From positions 39,641,611 to 39,705,610 of the forward strand of contig NC_092576.1 in the NCBI RefSeq assembly GCF_037975245.1: a stretch of DNA of 64,000 bases, given 5' to 3'. The DNA comes from Apostichopus japonicus (taxonomy: Eukaryota > Echinodermata > Holothuroidea > Aspidochirotida > Stichopodidae). The stretch's first letter is position 1. The number at the start of each line of letters is the position of its first letter. The notes beneath the pieces were generated by a model, which did no database searches, was not told the origin of the DNA, and worked only from the letters and a program-made list of their open reading frames with translations. The translations under genes and the position numbers were made by a program. This document shows, in pieces, positions 24,540 through 34,768 of the stretch.

Positions 24540-24845
24540 ATGGTCCAGTCCATAGGCATGAAACCAGAAGAAAATACCAAATTGAACAATTTAGTTATTA
24601 TAATTTTCAAGATAGGTGCTTAAGCAATTCTTTGATGACAAACGTCAATTCCAGGAGTCTTATCATATTTTTAACTTCTTTATTTGCTCGGCGACTTCAT
24701 TGGTGCATAAGTTCCCTATTCAAGTTATCATTTGAGTACCATCTGAAGTACCTAATGTTATCATCGATTTTATGTAGATTCTGTCCATTAACCTACTCTG
24801 ATTTCATTTTCTTGAAACGTGCATCGAACCATGCATGGTTAAAGG
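24540..24845 (-). pseudogene. Possible endonuclease-RT linker of the same decayed LINE
   Basis: The minus strand here encodes WFDARFKKMKSE, a stop, then lysine/arginine- and asparagine-rich sequence. Many LINE proteins have a PWFD...K...E motif just after the endonuclease domain. The piece lies upstream (in minus-strand order) of the reverse-transcriptase blocks at 24050-23640, at roughly the expected distance. Resemblance is short and the sequence is full of stops, so this is suggestive only. The plus-strand open frame at 24527-24856 is best explained as its shadow. Confidence 0.35.
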
Positions 24846-24869
24846 TTGTGATTTAAAAAAAAAAATGTT

Positions 24870-25215
24870 AATGTTGATAAATTCATTTTTTTTTTCTACA
24901 AGTAAATGTTTAACAACTAGTAGTTGACTTTTTTTCATTTTTATTGTTTATAAATTCAGTATTTTTTTCCCACCCAAGTGAAAAGTTTTTCAGCTAGTAG
25001 TGATAAATTCAATTTTGTCTATATTATTTTCTTTTTCCTCACCAATATTTTTCAATCTTTTTTCATTTTCAATTTTTTTCTTCAATTTTTGTTTGTTTGA
25101 GAAATTCATTTTTTTTTCACCAAGTGAACTAGCTAGTAGTGATAAATTGATTTGTTTTCAATGCGATTTTTTTTCCTCACCAAGTACAGGTTCATCAGCT
25201 ACTGGTTGATTTTTT
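24870..25215 (+). repeat. Degenerate T-rich tandem repeat
   Basis: Several imperfect units share the words GCTAGTAGTGATAAATT and TTTTTTTCACCAAGTGAA, with long T-runs between. Unit length varies from about 60 to 130 bp. The small open frame at 25000-25209 is Phe/Ser-rich low-complexity translation of this repeat. Confidence 0.6.
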
Positions 25216-25811
25216 TCACATAACAGTTTTGATTAGAAAAATTGTGAAATGAAAGCACGATTCTGCGTCTACGTCACTTTACTTGCAGAAATATTCCCAA
25301 AAGGGAGAAGAATCCCCTCCTCTTGGATATCTCCCCCATATCAGTGTTACATCCCCCAAATATATTGATAAACCTTTCTCCCTATCTGCCCACCCCCCCT
25401 CCCCCAGATTGCTTTGGCTGATACCGCCCGCATGAAAAGAGCAAACACCTAAACATAACTGACCAGTCGTTTTGATCGTTGCCTGTCTTTAAGATCTTCA
25501 AGTACATTTACATCTGAACAATCTATGTAGTAGAAACTCCCATTGGCTGTAATCGAATCATTTATTTGATACAGCACACATTTGCAAGCAGGCATATAAC
25601 TAATCTATGGAAACAAACTGAAATTGCGCCCTCTATTTGAAACATTCGTAGCATAAACTTATAATCCTCATTTCAGTCAATTTACTGACGATCTTCGCTG
25701 TCTAGCATTCAAGAAAAGTTAAAAGGGGCCACAAACCCAACCACCATCATTGATATATGTGATAGAAATAACTGTCATGAACAAACCACCCAAAATAGCT
25801 GAGAGAAAATC
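25216..25811. other. Gene-free stretch, nothing recognised
   Basis: The sequence has mixed composition with a C-run near 25390. There is no convincing open frame, RNA gene or repeat border. Confidence 0.4.
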
Positions 25812-25915
25812 TTGTTCCATTTTAGAGATATCACAAAGTTATTGTTTCTTCAAACACAAGGCTGAAGACTCGATCAAGTCTCAATCATTTTATGACATCA
25901 TCGGCGAGCCACATC
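25812..25915 (+). repeat. Dispersed inverted repeat, left copy
   Basis: The segment contains CCATTTTAGAGATATC, AAGGCTGAAGACTCGATCAAGTCT, TGACATCATC and GAGCCACA in that order. The reverse complement of 27388-27485 has the same blocks in the same order with small indels. The two copies face each other across about 1.5 kb that holds a SINE and a hAT-type MITE. They could be the arms of one larger element or two independent insertions of a short repeat family. Confidence 0.65.
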
Positions 25916-26166
25916 TGCGCTTATGTGCCGTACGCTTACAGTATTAGTCCTTCGGTATATTTTTCGGATTCCATGGTAACCCTCCACCCATCCCCCCTCC
26001 CGAAGAAGGTATACACTCCAGCTCGAAGGCGTCGATATCCTTCTCAACCTGAAAATGGACAGACCACATGCTATAACTGATGGTAAGGCTAGCTGGGAGC
26101 ACTTTAATTTTGTCATGAATCTTGTGATATCATAGTCCCGAATGTTAAAGGACTGGTACTATAAGT

Positions 26167-26423
26167 GGAGTGTTAGCTCAGTGGTTAACCCCGGTGCCTT
26201 CCAATCATAAGGTCCCCGGTTTGAGTCATTCCAAGATTAATTTATGTCGTCCAGTAACAGAGTTGTTGACAATTGACAATTCATAATCATGGACGTTAAC
26301 TATGAATATAAGAGACTGACTTAGGTCAGCTTGCGGCTTTGATAGGCCAATGATGGCTTCTTCGCGAGTTCCTGCTTGCAGGAGGATCTAAAATACATAC
26401 ATACATACATACAAACATACATA
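26167..26423 (+). mobile_element. tRNA-derived SINE with (ACAT)n tail
   Basis: The head is GGAGTGTTAGCTCAGTGGTTAA, a tRNA start with a consensus A box, and it has TCC in the anticodon position. About 50 nt further is a B box with one extra base (GGTTTGAGTCATTCC). A non-tRNA body of about 160 bp follows, ending in CTTGCAGGAGGATCTAAAAT and a run of ACAT repeats. Promoter-bearing tRNA head, body and simple-repeat tail are the hallmarks of a SINE. I do not recognise the body family. The short open frames on both strands between 25892 and 26116 lie just outside it and look random. Confidence 0.8.
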
Positions 26424-26815
26424 AGAGTTCGCCACGTTGGTTTGGATATCGAGTGCCGATTTGTTTTCGAAAAAAAGTATTGACAATTCTGTTAAGTCAA
26501 GACATCACTGAAAACTATACAGTTTATTGTTGACCGTTTCTATCCTTTGGGCAACTATACCTTTGACATCACTGTGCCTGGCGTAACAAGAGCAACTATT
26601 CAGATTCAGCAAACTAAGAGAAACAAACGAATAAGCAAACAGATAAAGCTAACAAGATGAGAAAAGAAGACACAGACAAACACACACAACCTGTTAGTAA
26701 CAAGATTAAAATCACCCTCATTCGTCCATAGAAACGTCTTAACTTGGATGCGACCGTTTCATTCGAGCCCAGTCTTAATATATCCTGCAGGTCTGATTAT
26801 AAAATTATGTATAGC

Positions 26816-27203
26816 CAGTGACGGAGCGTCCAAACTGTCAGAGGGGGCGGATGCCCCCCCCCCTTCCTGACGGACTCAAATGGACTGCTGGCGCCCTTTT
26901 CAGCTTTTTACCACTTTTTACTTATTCGCTATTATTGACTTTTTTTATTGCGCTCTCAAATACCTATTGACATTTGTCACATTTTGTTGGTGTAATTTTC
27001 TGACAAAATGGCGATGACACCTATTTATTCTTCGTTTATCTGCAAATTAGCCAGGCCCGGAAAGGGTCATTTCTGGTGATCTAGGGAGTATCTTAACTCA
27101 AAAAAGTTTAACCTGTGGTGGCGCTCCGTTTAGATAGTGTCGAAAGCGCCCCTTCAGACCATTCTCGCCCCCCCCCCGACCAATACCCCTAGCTCCGCCA
27201 CTG
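26816..27203. mobile_element. hAT-type MITE, copy 1
   Basis: The element starts CAGTGACGGAGC and ends GCTCCGCCACTG, 12-bp terminal inverted repeats with one mismatch. It is flanked by an 8-bp target-site duplication, TGTATAGC (26808-26815) and TGTAAAGC (27204-27211), one mismatch. 8-bp duplications are characteristic of hAT transposons. There is no coding capacity. A second copy lies at 61927-62282 and shares about 270 bp of internal sequence, from ATTATTGACTTTTTT through GGCGCTCCG. Confidence 0.88.
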
Positions 27204-27387
27204 TGTAAAGCTATTATATATAGCCTAAATCCAATGTCAGAATTTGGTCATTCAATCAGCTTCAATATTTTAGATTCAGCATTTTGCACAAAAAAACAAA
27301 ACAAAACAAAAAACGGTTATTTATTATAGAAAAAGAACATTGTAATAACTTAAAGTAAAACACGTAACAGTAGAAGAACGTGTGGCT

Positions 27388-27485
27388 CAATGACGCCATC
27401 ATTAGACTTGATCAAGTCTTCAGCCTTAGATGTGCAAACAAACCATTCAATCCGGGATATCTCCAAAATGGAAAAATTTGAGGGG
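27388..27485 (-). repeat. Dispersed inverted repeat, right copy
   Basis: On the minus strand this reads CCATTTTGGAGATATC, AAGGCTGAAGACTTGATCAAGTCT, GGCGTCATT, GAGCCACA. That is the same order of blocks as the plus strand at 25812-25915. Confidence 0.65.
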
Positions 27486-28370
27486 GAATGTGCCCAGCTA
27501 GCACTGTAAACACTAACGGACAGCTCAATTATGAATATGTCACCCGAAAGAATTGCTAAAACAATTTAAATTTAAATTTTGTCCAATTTTGTCATAATAG
27601 TTCATCAAACATTCCTTTTAACGTAACTATTTCGTCAAAATATCGATTTAGTTGAATTGTTGGCTTCACATGTCAATTCCATGAATTGATTGATTTTTCT
27701 ATGGAAATGGCTTTCCATGGTTGGTGAGTGTTACGAGAAAAAAAATCAATTACAAAACAGGTAAAGTAGTAATAATAATAATAATGAAAAAAATAATGAA
27801 TCGATTATTTGATGAATGTGTCAGTCAAACGTGATGTTATTGAACAATTTCTTTTTAAAATATAAAATTGTCAGTTTTGAAATAATCAGAACTTCCTGTG
27901 ATTGCAGTTCGGTTCCATATATAATGCAGGTACTTTGTCATCATTGATAATCAGTGGATGGCTAAGCTGGGGTGCAGAAAAGATGGATGATTCGAGTGTT
28001 TCTTATTTTTCTTCAATGTGGTTAGTATGTGTGTGTGTGTGTTGTACTGGTGCGTGTCCGGAGGGAGGGGAGGGGGCAGGGGAGAAATTGAAGTGCTGGC
28101 TGCAAATTTAACTGCGTGAACCATCGCTGTTGTTAGTTTTACTTCGCTTGCGATTCACTTATAAACGTTGTTGATTAAACTTTGCAGGCGTCTCCTTTTT
28201 TCACATTTCAACTGACTTCACTTGAATAACCAGCAAACCTAAGTATGCCAGTAAAATTATCGCATTTCAAGTGACTTTCATTTTGTTGACACTTGACAGC
28301 ATCTTTCTTTTGAGTCATAGATAATCAAATAAATGTAAGTTCTGAATGCCCTCACCCGTATAGCTATGCC
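27486..28370. other. Gene-free stretch with short microsatellites
   Basis: It holds an (AAT)n run near 27770 and a (GT)n run near 28028. There is also a G-rich patch at 28058-28085. No gene was recognised. Confidence 0.4.
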
Positions 28371-28790
28371 CTCGCCCCACCTTCCTGTACAGTGCATGCG
28401 CCTTCTTGTTTTGCAATATCACTAAGGCAATCAGCGCACAAAATTCAAAGACGCATGCGAATATGTCGGATAAACTCTGACTGTGTAAGACTCGGTAAGA
28501 CTGTGGCGGGCGATACGTGAGACCGTCTTTAGCAAGTCTGAGTTGCACTACGTCGGCAATATTTTGTTGTGTGTGATGATATGAAATATTTTACGGTTCG
28601 AAGCTATATCATACAGCGCAGCGAATTAAGTTTATACATGTTCCAGTATAAACCTATGACGTTCGGATGTGAAAAACATCGCATACTGCTGGATAGTGTC
28701 ACATTTATAGAGGCGACTTTGCTGGAGTAGGACATTCATTTTCTAGTTGTTCCTTTGGCGCAAGACTTGAGGTAGGTAAGACGATAGGAT
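28370..28790 (+). promoter_or_regulatory. CpG-rich patch, candidate promoter and non-coding first exon
   Basis: By eye about twenty CpG dinucleotides fall between 28420 and 28780, far more than in the DNA to the right, where CpG is scarce for kilobases. Near 28765-28780 the sequence GACTTGAGGTAGGTAAGACG offers two good splice-donor matches. A CpG-rich island followed by a donor and then CpG-poor DNA is what an unmethylated promoter in front of a methylated gene body looks like in invertebrates. The first coding exon of the EPS8-like gene has an acceptor in front of its 5' leader (53916), so at least one upstream non-coding exon must exist. This is one candidate; 44280-44664 is another. It is an inference only. 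Confidence 0.3.
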
Positions 28791-31700
28791 ATTGGCTAAG
28801 CTGTGATTTATGAAGATCATTTCCTGTGTGTGTCCCAAGCCACAACCTGTTGTTTATATTGTAAACAGTAGCCTAAGCCGTAAGCGTAGCATTTAAGCAT
28901 ATATATGCTACTGTAGGCCTAACATGAACAAGTAACAGCTTCGAGTTAGTTTGTTGGCTGGTCAAAGTTAGTAGTAACACTGACTTACTCAGGCTAGTAC
29001 TAGAACACTAACAATTAAAATTGAATTGACCATAACTTTGGTAGACCAAGGCTAAGGTAAGGTAGACCAAGGGCTACGATATGTTACAAAGGTCCATAGC
29101 ATACAGCCAAATCAATGTGTTCAATACTCAAAGAGGCCTAGGCCCAAAGTCTAGCCTAAATGGTAGACTAGACCTAGATCAAGACATTACAGTAGCCTGG
29201 GCTACTTGTCACTGTGAGTGTGAGTTGAAATGCTCCAGATAATGTTAAATTATCTTTCTAACAGTTAGTGTGTGACTGTATGCAACATTAGGCAGGGGAG
29301 AGTTAGTTGCCACCACTTAGTCTGGCAGCCTAGTGGTAATGATTAAGGGCTACCATTTTGCAAACTGCAAGCTTCGTCAAATTGTAACTAAGGAATTAAG
29401 ATAAATTGTGAACCTTTCGTGGGGGAGCAACTTGTCAAAAGTCTGTTAGTCATTTGTCGGTTAATCCTTAAAAGAAAACTTTTTCACTAATTTTTGGCAG
29501 TACCTGTATGTATACGAAATGCTTTATGATAGTTATACATCCTATTCCTAAGTAACAGCGCCTGTGTGTGGTCTGCATATAAGTATAGGCTACCATAAAT
29601 GAACATGTAGGCTAAAGGAGTAAGTAATAGCCTTAACAATAACATTCCTCAATGTTTTATGCAGTTTTTATCTTTCACCTCATTTACATTTCATTTAGAT
29701 TAAAACAGCAAAATATAAAACCTAGCTCCTTTAATGCTTCATATCTCCCATAAATTTGTCATTAGCTGTAAAGTAATTAGGAATGACAGTTACTAAATTG
29801 AAAAAAAAAAATACATAAAAAAACAACTTTCCTTTATAATGTTTCTTTTAAGTTGAATGCTTATAATATTCCAGAACTACATTATACTACCATACCTTTA
29901 GAACAAAGATGATATATAGTGTCCGATACAGAAAAAAAGGGATTTCTGTCATTGAGGAATCCACCATCTATGATCTGAGAAATTACCATTTTTTTTATGG
30001 CAGAAAACTATCTCTGTCAGTAACTCAAATGAGGGAAAAGACTTAATTAGGATATTGCTAATCTATTGCAAAAGCTTTTGTTAGTATAGAGGTTACTGTT
30101 AGAGGGACTGACGGTTCCTGTTACCTGCTGTTTGTAGGGTAGTAGTGGGCTAGTAAATGAGACTAACAGTACTGTAGGCCTTAGGTTAGCGTTTCTTGTA
30201 GACCTTGCACAATTGTGACCATCAGTTCTGCTAATTTGTGACTTTTGAAAAAGAACCAAGACCAAATAAAAGCGCCTGTAAGGGCATGACATCATCTAAC
30301 CGATGCTTTTAGCTAATATTAAATGACATTATTGTAGCATGACAACTGCCACTCTTTAAAATTACACATTGTTTTGCTTTCAGGTTTCCCTATGGTCACC
30401 TAGAACATTAGACATTTCCTGATTAGGGAATTATCTAGTCTTCATGTTTTTTTCCTAAGTATCAGCAGAGTATGTAGAGGTTTATAAACTGTGCCAGGGA
30501 CTAGTTTATACAGTATCATATTGCAAAGTGCCACATGTGCAGAATGGTTGAATTGCTAGATACAAGGGCAAAGATGTACATGTAGCAGTTCTTTTTTTTA
30601 TCATTGTAATCATATCGCATTTTATATGAGTCAAAGTTTTAAGAGCTCCTTCAAACCACTTACTACACAAAGTATTACAGTTTCACTGAACTAAACAAAG
30701 CCTAGATATCTTTGCAAATTTTGACCAAATACACAGAACTCAAATCCCTGGGTGCTACATGGTTATCGGCCTAAAAATTGCTTAAATTGGTCTAAGTACT
30801 GCATATCTGCACAAAAACCAAACTAATTTAACTTATAATCCAACTTCTCAGTCTCAACCCCAGTCCCCTTGCATGGAGACTGTGACTGTGTGGTCATAAC
30901 TTCATTTATTCATTCCAGTATAAATATAAAATTTGTAAAGCTACAGGTAGGAGTCATAAAATACGTTAACAGGAAGAATAACTAATGGTTCAATGTATGT
31001 CACAAGTCCCTTGGAAAGGGAACAGATAACTAACACAGGATCCTAGCCAAAATGCTAGCCAGAAGCAACGAGATGTCTGGTTAACTTTTCAGCTAACATG
31101 TAATCCATTCAAACAAAAAATGTGTTGAGCCATATAATCCCACTTTTGCATTTCCACTACAGTATTATCTGGATATCCCTTGTTTCCCATTGATAGGACA
31201 TTATCACAAATATAACAAGGGAACTAGCTTTAATCACATCTGTAGAGACCTTTCTAATGAGAGAACAAAGAGGATTTCAGACGCCATCTCATCCTGGTAG
31301 GGTATCAGTGTCAAAGGATTAAAGTCTGAAACTTGTTGTTGTTCCTTTTGGTGCACTAATGAATATTAATGAACTGATTACATATGATACATGAATGTGT
31401 GACATTAAGTGCAAAGGTATTGCATATATCACATAGATTACAAATCTGTACTTACAAATATGTAGATAAGGGGGTCTACATAGCGTGACAAAAAATAAAA
31501 AATTGGCAACCACAAGCTTCAAATGAAAAACTAAACTAAATGCTAACTTACTGACCAGATAGGGTCCAGTGTAAAAATAGCAATTAACATTAATGTTAAC
31601 GAGTTACTTATTAAAATCAATTATCGTCTTTTTTGCTTGTTTGTACTGTCAAGCTACAGTATTATAAACACGTTTGAAATATTGAGCATTGTGGTGTTCG

Positions 31701-31886
31701 ATGTACAGCAGTGTAACTGTTGCAAGCTCTAAATGGACTTGCAAGGAAGGGTACCAGCATAAATGATGAAGTTTGCACTAATTAGGTAACTTGAGATACC
31801 ATATCAGAACAGTTTAGAATTTTAGAGTCAGCTTCTGGAAATTAAAATTCACTGGACCAAATTAAATATACAACAGATAGGTAGTC
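28791..31886. other. CpG-poor, gene-free DNA, probably intronic
   Basis: There is no recognisable exon, RNA gene or long open frame. The AT-rich sequence has TACAGTA/TACTGTA words scattered through it. It is probably part of a long first intron if the gene starts near 28.6 kb. Confidence 0.35.
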
Positions 31887-32251
31887 CAGGGATGTGCTCA
31901 GGAATATTGGAGTGTGGGATTTGTGCGGTAGTGTGATCCACATCCTGGGGGAGGGGGGTCTAAGGCGTGGGGTGTATCCCTCTCCCCCTTTGGGAGCATT
32001 TTTTTTAGCAAATGAAGTATATATGCTTGGGATGTCAAATGGTGCTATCTTTTCCCTCTTCTGGAGCTATCTTCTGTGTCAAGTTATTCACCCTTATTTT
32101 GGTAATTGGTAAAATCTGTTAAATTTAATCGTCCAGAATAGTGCCGGACGGGTAAGTTTACAATACTGTTTGTGCTGGGCACTGTGGGCAGCATTCAGAA
32201 CTGGCAGGCACAACCGGCCGGCGCTGCTCCCTCGGCGTGAGCACATCCCTG
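31887..32251 (+). mobile_element. MITE with CAGGGATGTGCTCA termini, copy 1
   Basis: The first 14 bases CAGGGATGTGCTCA are the exact reverse complement of the last 14, TGAGCACATCCCTG. Internal blocks, for example GGGATTTGTGCGGTAGTG and CATTCAGAACTGGCAG, recur in inverse orientation at 34203-34523, so this is a mobile family. Termini of this kind resemble hAT elements. I see no convincing 8-bp duplication. The open frame at 31894-32112 is inside the element and not a gene. Confidence 0.75.
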
Positions 32252-32289
32252 GTTATTGAACTAGATTCTGCCGAACAGTCGTTCAGTCA

Positions 32290-32480
32290 GTAGAACTTTA
32301 ATACTAATATACGTCAGTAACAATGACAACAACAATACAAGCAGCAATAATAACATTCACAATAATAGTTAAGCAACAACAATTTACAACATTTATGAGC
32401 AACAACAATTGTACAATCAACAATAATAACAGTAAGAAGTTAGAACAATGATATAAACAGTGCTCATACTGTATATAAAT
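32290..32480 (+). repeat. CAA/AAT-rich simple repeat
   Basis: This is an irregular mixture of CAA, AAT and AACA triplets. The Leu/Val-rich minus-strand open frame at 32304-32516 is a translation of it. Confidence 0.7.
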
Positions 32481-32579
32481 AACACCAGTTGGAATAACTA
32501 ACAATAGAAAAAACAAGAAAGGAATCCGGGGGCAATGATTAGAATTTAGAACAACAAAAGGAGGAACAAGGATAAGAAC

Positions 32580-34202
32580 AATAAAAACTACAATTTACAA
32601 GAAAGTCCAGAAAAGAAAAAAAAACAAAAGAAAAATATAAAAGAAAAAAGAAGAATATCTAGCCAAACACAATAAAGAGAGCAATTTTCCCATCGGGCTA
32701 AATATGATGGGTTGGCTGGTTCTGTAATATATGTCCTCAACCTACCTGTACACGAACCAGGAACTAAGACCAGAAAAGCTATAATTCTCTCTGACTGGTA
32801 TATACACTTCACTGTGCCTTGTAATCTAGCATACAATAATACAGTAGGGTGGACCCTGAGACCTGCTGTGAAGATAAGAGATTTAACTCTTAATGCAGAT
32901 AAACTAATTATTAAAGGGATAAAACTGACAATATCAGAAGAAATTGCTAGGAATAAGACCATCCATAATTCTGGTTACATTAATTTGAAAGGCCAAAGTT
33001 ATAGTATCAGCGTTCTGGCCAGGTACAGTACCTAGGGAATAAGGGAACAATTTATCCCCAATTATATATTAATTATTAATAATATATTAAATATTAATCA
33101 TAATAGCCAAATGGTATACAATATGAGCAAAATTGGCATTTATTAAACATATAATGCAAAGATTAACTGTAAAAGAATGAAAAAGGGGGCCCGGACATAA
33201 AAACCCTAGCTAAGCTCAGGATAATTTTTTCTAAATGTAATTTTTTTTTAATGTAATTTTTTGCAATTATGTAATTTTAATTGGTAGGTTACCCTCCATA
33301 TTAAGAGTCTAGAGGCATAATGTTGTCAACAAACAAGTCTCGGGTCATATTTTGGGTCTCTCTAGACCCCTCCCTCCTCGTGTTTCAGCGTGTCCAATTG
33401 TGCCACGCTATACAGTATCACTTTAAGATTTTAAAAGCAGGAAATAAACAACAAATATCAGACATAAAAGAACTCTTTGTGTAAGTTTGCATGAGAGAAC
33501 CAAGTAATCTCAAGGTCTAGCTGGAATGACTACATATCAAAGAAATTAAGGTTGTTACATCCTGGTGGTGATCAAAAGCTTAATTGTTTGTAATGGTTTA
33601 TATAAGTCTTGTAAGCCTGTGGTCTGAGTGGTTACCTGACAGTTCAATTGCATTCTTGCTGCAAGCACTGTATCAATGAATTCAGCAGTGTTTACCTGTA
33701 CTGTACATGTTTGAACCATTTTGAACTTTTGAGGCTAGTAAACTATTCACTCGGACTTAAATGTGTGCCATGTGTGGTCACTACTTTTGAAAGATATTTG
33801 AAGAAATATTAAAAGGGAATTTAAAAAGGAATCTATAACAGGAAGTTCCAAGAGTACACTATCAAACAGTTTAAGGAATCTATGACTGGAAGTTCCAAGA
33901 GTACAGTATTGATAATTTCATTAATTTTCATTAATTAGTGTTCATGAAATTGGATTACAGTACCTTGGATGTATGCAAGGTAGGTAAGATCATTTTTCGT
34001 AAGCTTTGACAAATTTTGGAAGTTAATAAGGAAGTTCAGGGCAAATCAAGGAAATTTTTTCTCGACATCCTTGGTTTAAAAGTTTTGGAGATCCTGGGTC
34101 GATTTGAATACATACTGTAGATTGGGGACATACTGTACATGTGCAGTGAGTAGATTGGAGACATGTGCAGCGAGTATCATCTTCTGTAGAGACTCAAACC
34201 AG
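32580..34202. other. Gene-free stretch
   Basis: Overlapping small open frames on opposite strands (32588-32962 and 32712-33035) show no recognisable protein. Around 33830-33910 a 40-bp segment containing GGAAGTTCCAAGAGTACA is duplicated. Near 34120-34175 a short segment containing ACATGTGCAG is duplicated. Confidence 0.4.
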
Positions 34203-34523
34203 CAGGGATGTACTCACAAAGGCCGCGCTGGCAGTTCTGAATACAGACCACGCAAAAAGTATTATTTTGATGATTAATTCCACAAAGTTTACCTAAAGTT
34301 TCCAAAATATGGGTGAATATTTGGCATCGAAGTTAGTGCCAGAAGAGGAAAACGATTGCACCATTTGCCATTCTAAGCATATATACTTCATTTACAAAAA
34401 GTATCCAAAAGGAGAGGGACCACTCACCACTACCCCTCAGACCTCCCCCCAAAGGAGGCGGATTGCACTACCGCACAAATCCACCTTGGCACTCAAATAC
34501 CCCTAGATAGAAGCACATCCCCG
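34203..34523 (-). mobile_element. MITE with CAGGGATGTGC-type termini, copy 2 (inverted)
   Basis: It starts CAGGGATGTACTCA and ends GCACATCCCCG. On the minus strand its internal sequence parallels the copy at 31887-32251, including GGATTTGTGCGGTAGTG and TTCAGAACTG. The two copies stand in opposite orientation 2 kb apart. It is somewhat more diverged and shorter than copy 1. The open frame at 34309-34506 lies within it. Confidence 0.7.
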
Positions 34524-34679
34524 AACCGGTTATTTTTAGGGGGGGGGGGATTTCAAAGCATGTTACTGTATACATGCAGCCTCCTGGGATAAATCAGAGA
34601 CTAGGTCCAGTTCTTGTAGACCTGTCTTGCTTAAAAATCTAATCTGACAGAATGGACAGTGTCACTCCAAAATATTTGC

Positions 34680-34768
34680 TGTGGCCGAGTGGATAAAGGC
34701 GGTGGCATTTGAAGCAATGAGGTTTAGAGATCAGGAGGTTCCTGGTTCGATTCCCGGCCGGGTCATAG
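34680..34768 (+). mobile_element. tRNA-derived SINE head (class II, Leu/Ser-like)
   Basis: GTGGCCGAGTGGATAAAGGCG matches the A-box region of tRNAs with a long variable arm, such as leucine and serine tRNAs. It is followed by an anticodon-arm region, a long variable region, and a perfect B box in GGTTCGATTCCCGGCC. The acceptor strands do not pair well, so this is not a functional tRNA gene; it is probably a SINE head or tRNA pseudogene. The 3' extent of any SINE body is not clear. Confidence 0.65.

Noticed and set aside
34680-34768. Functional leucine or serine tRNA gene
   Set aside because: The A and B boxes are good but the acceptor strands do not pair, so I list it as a SINE head or pseudogene.
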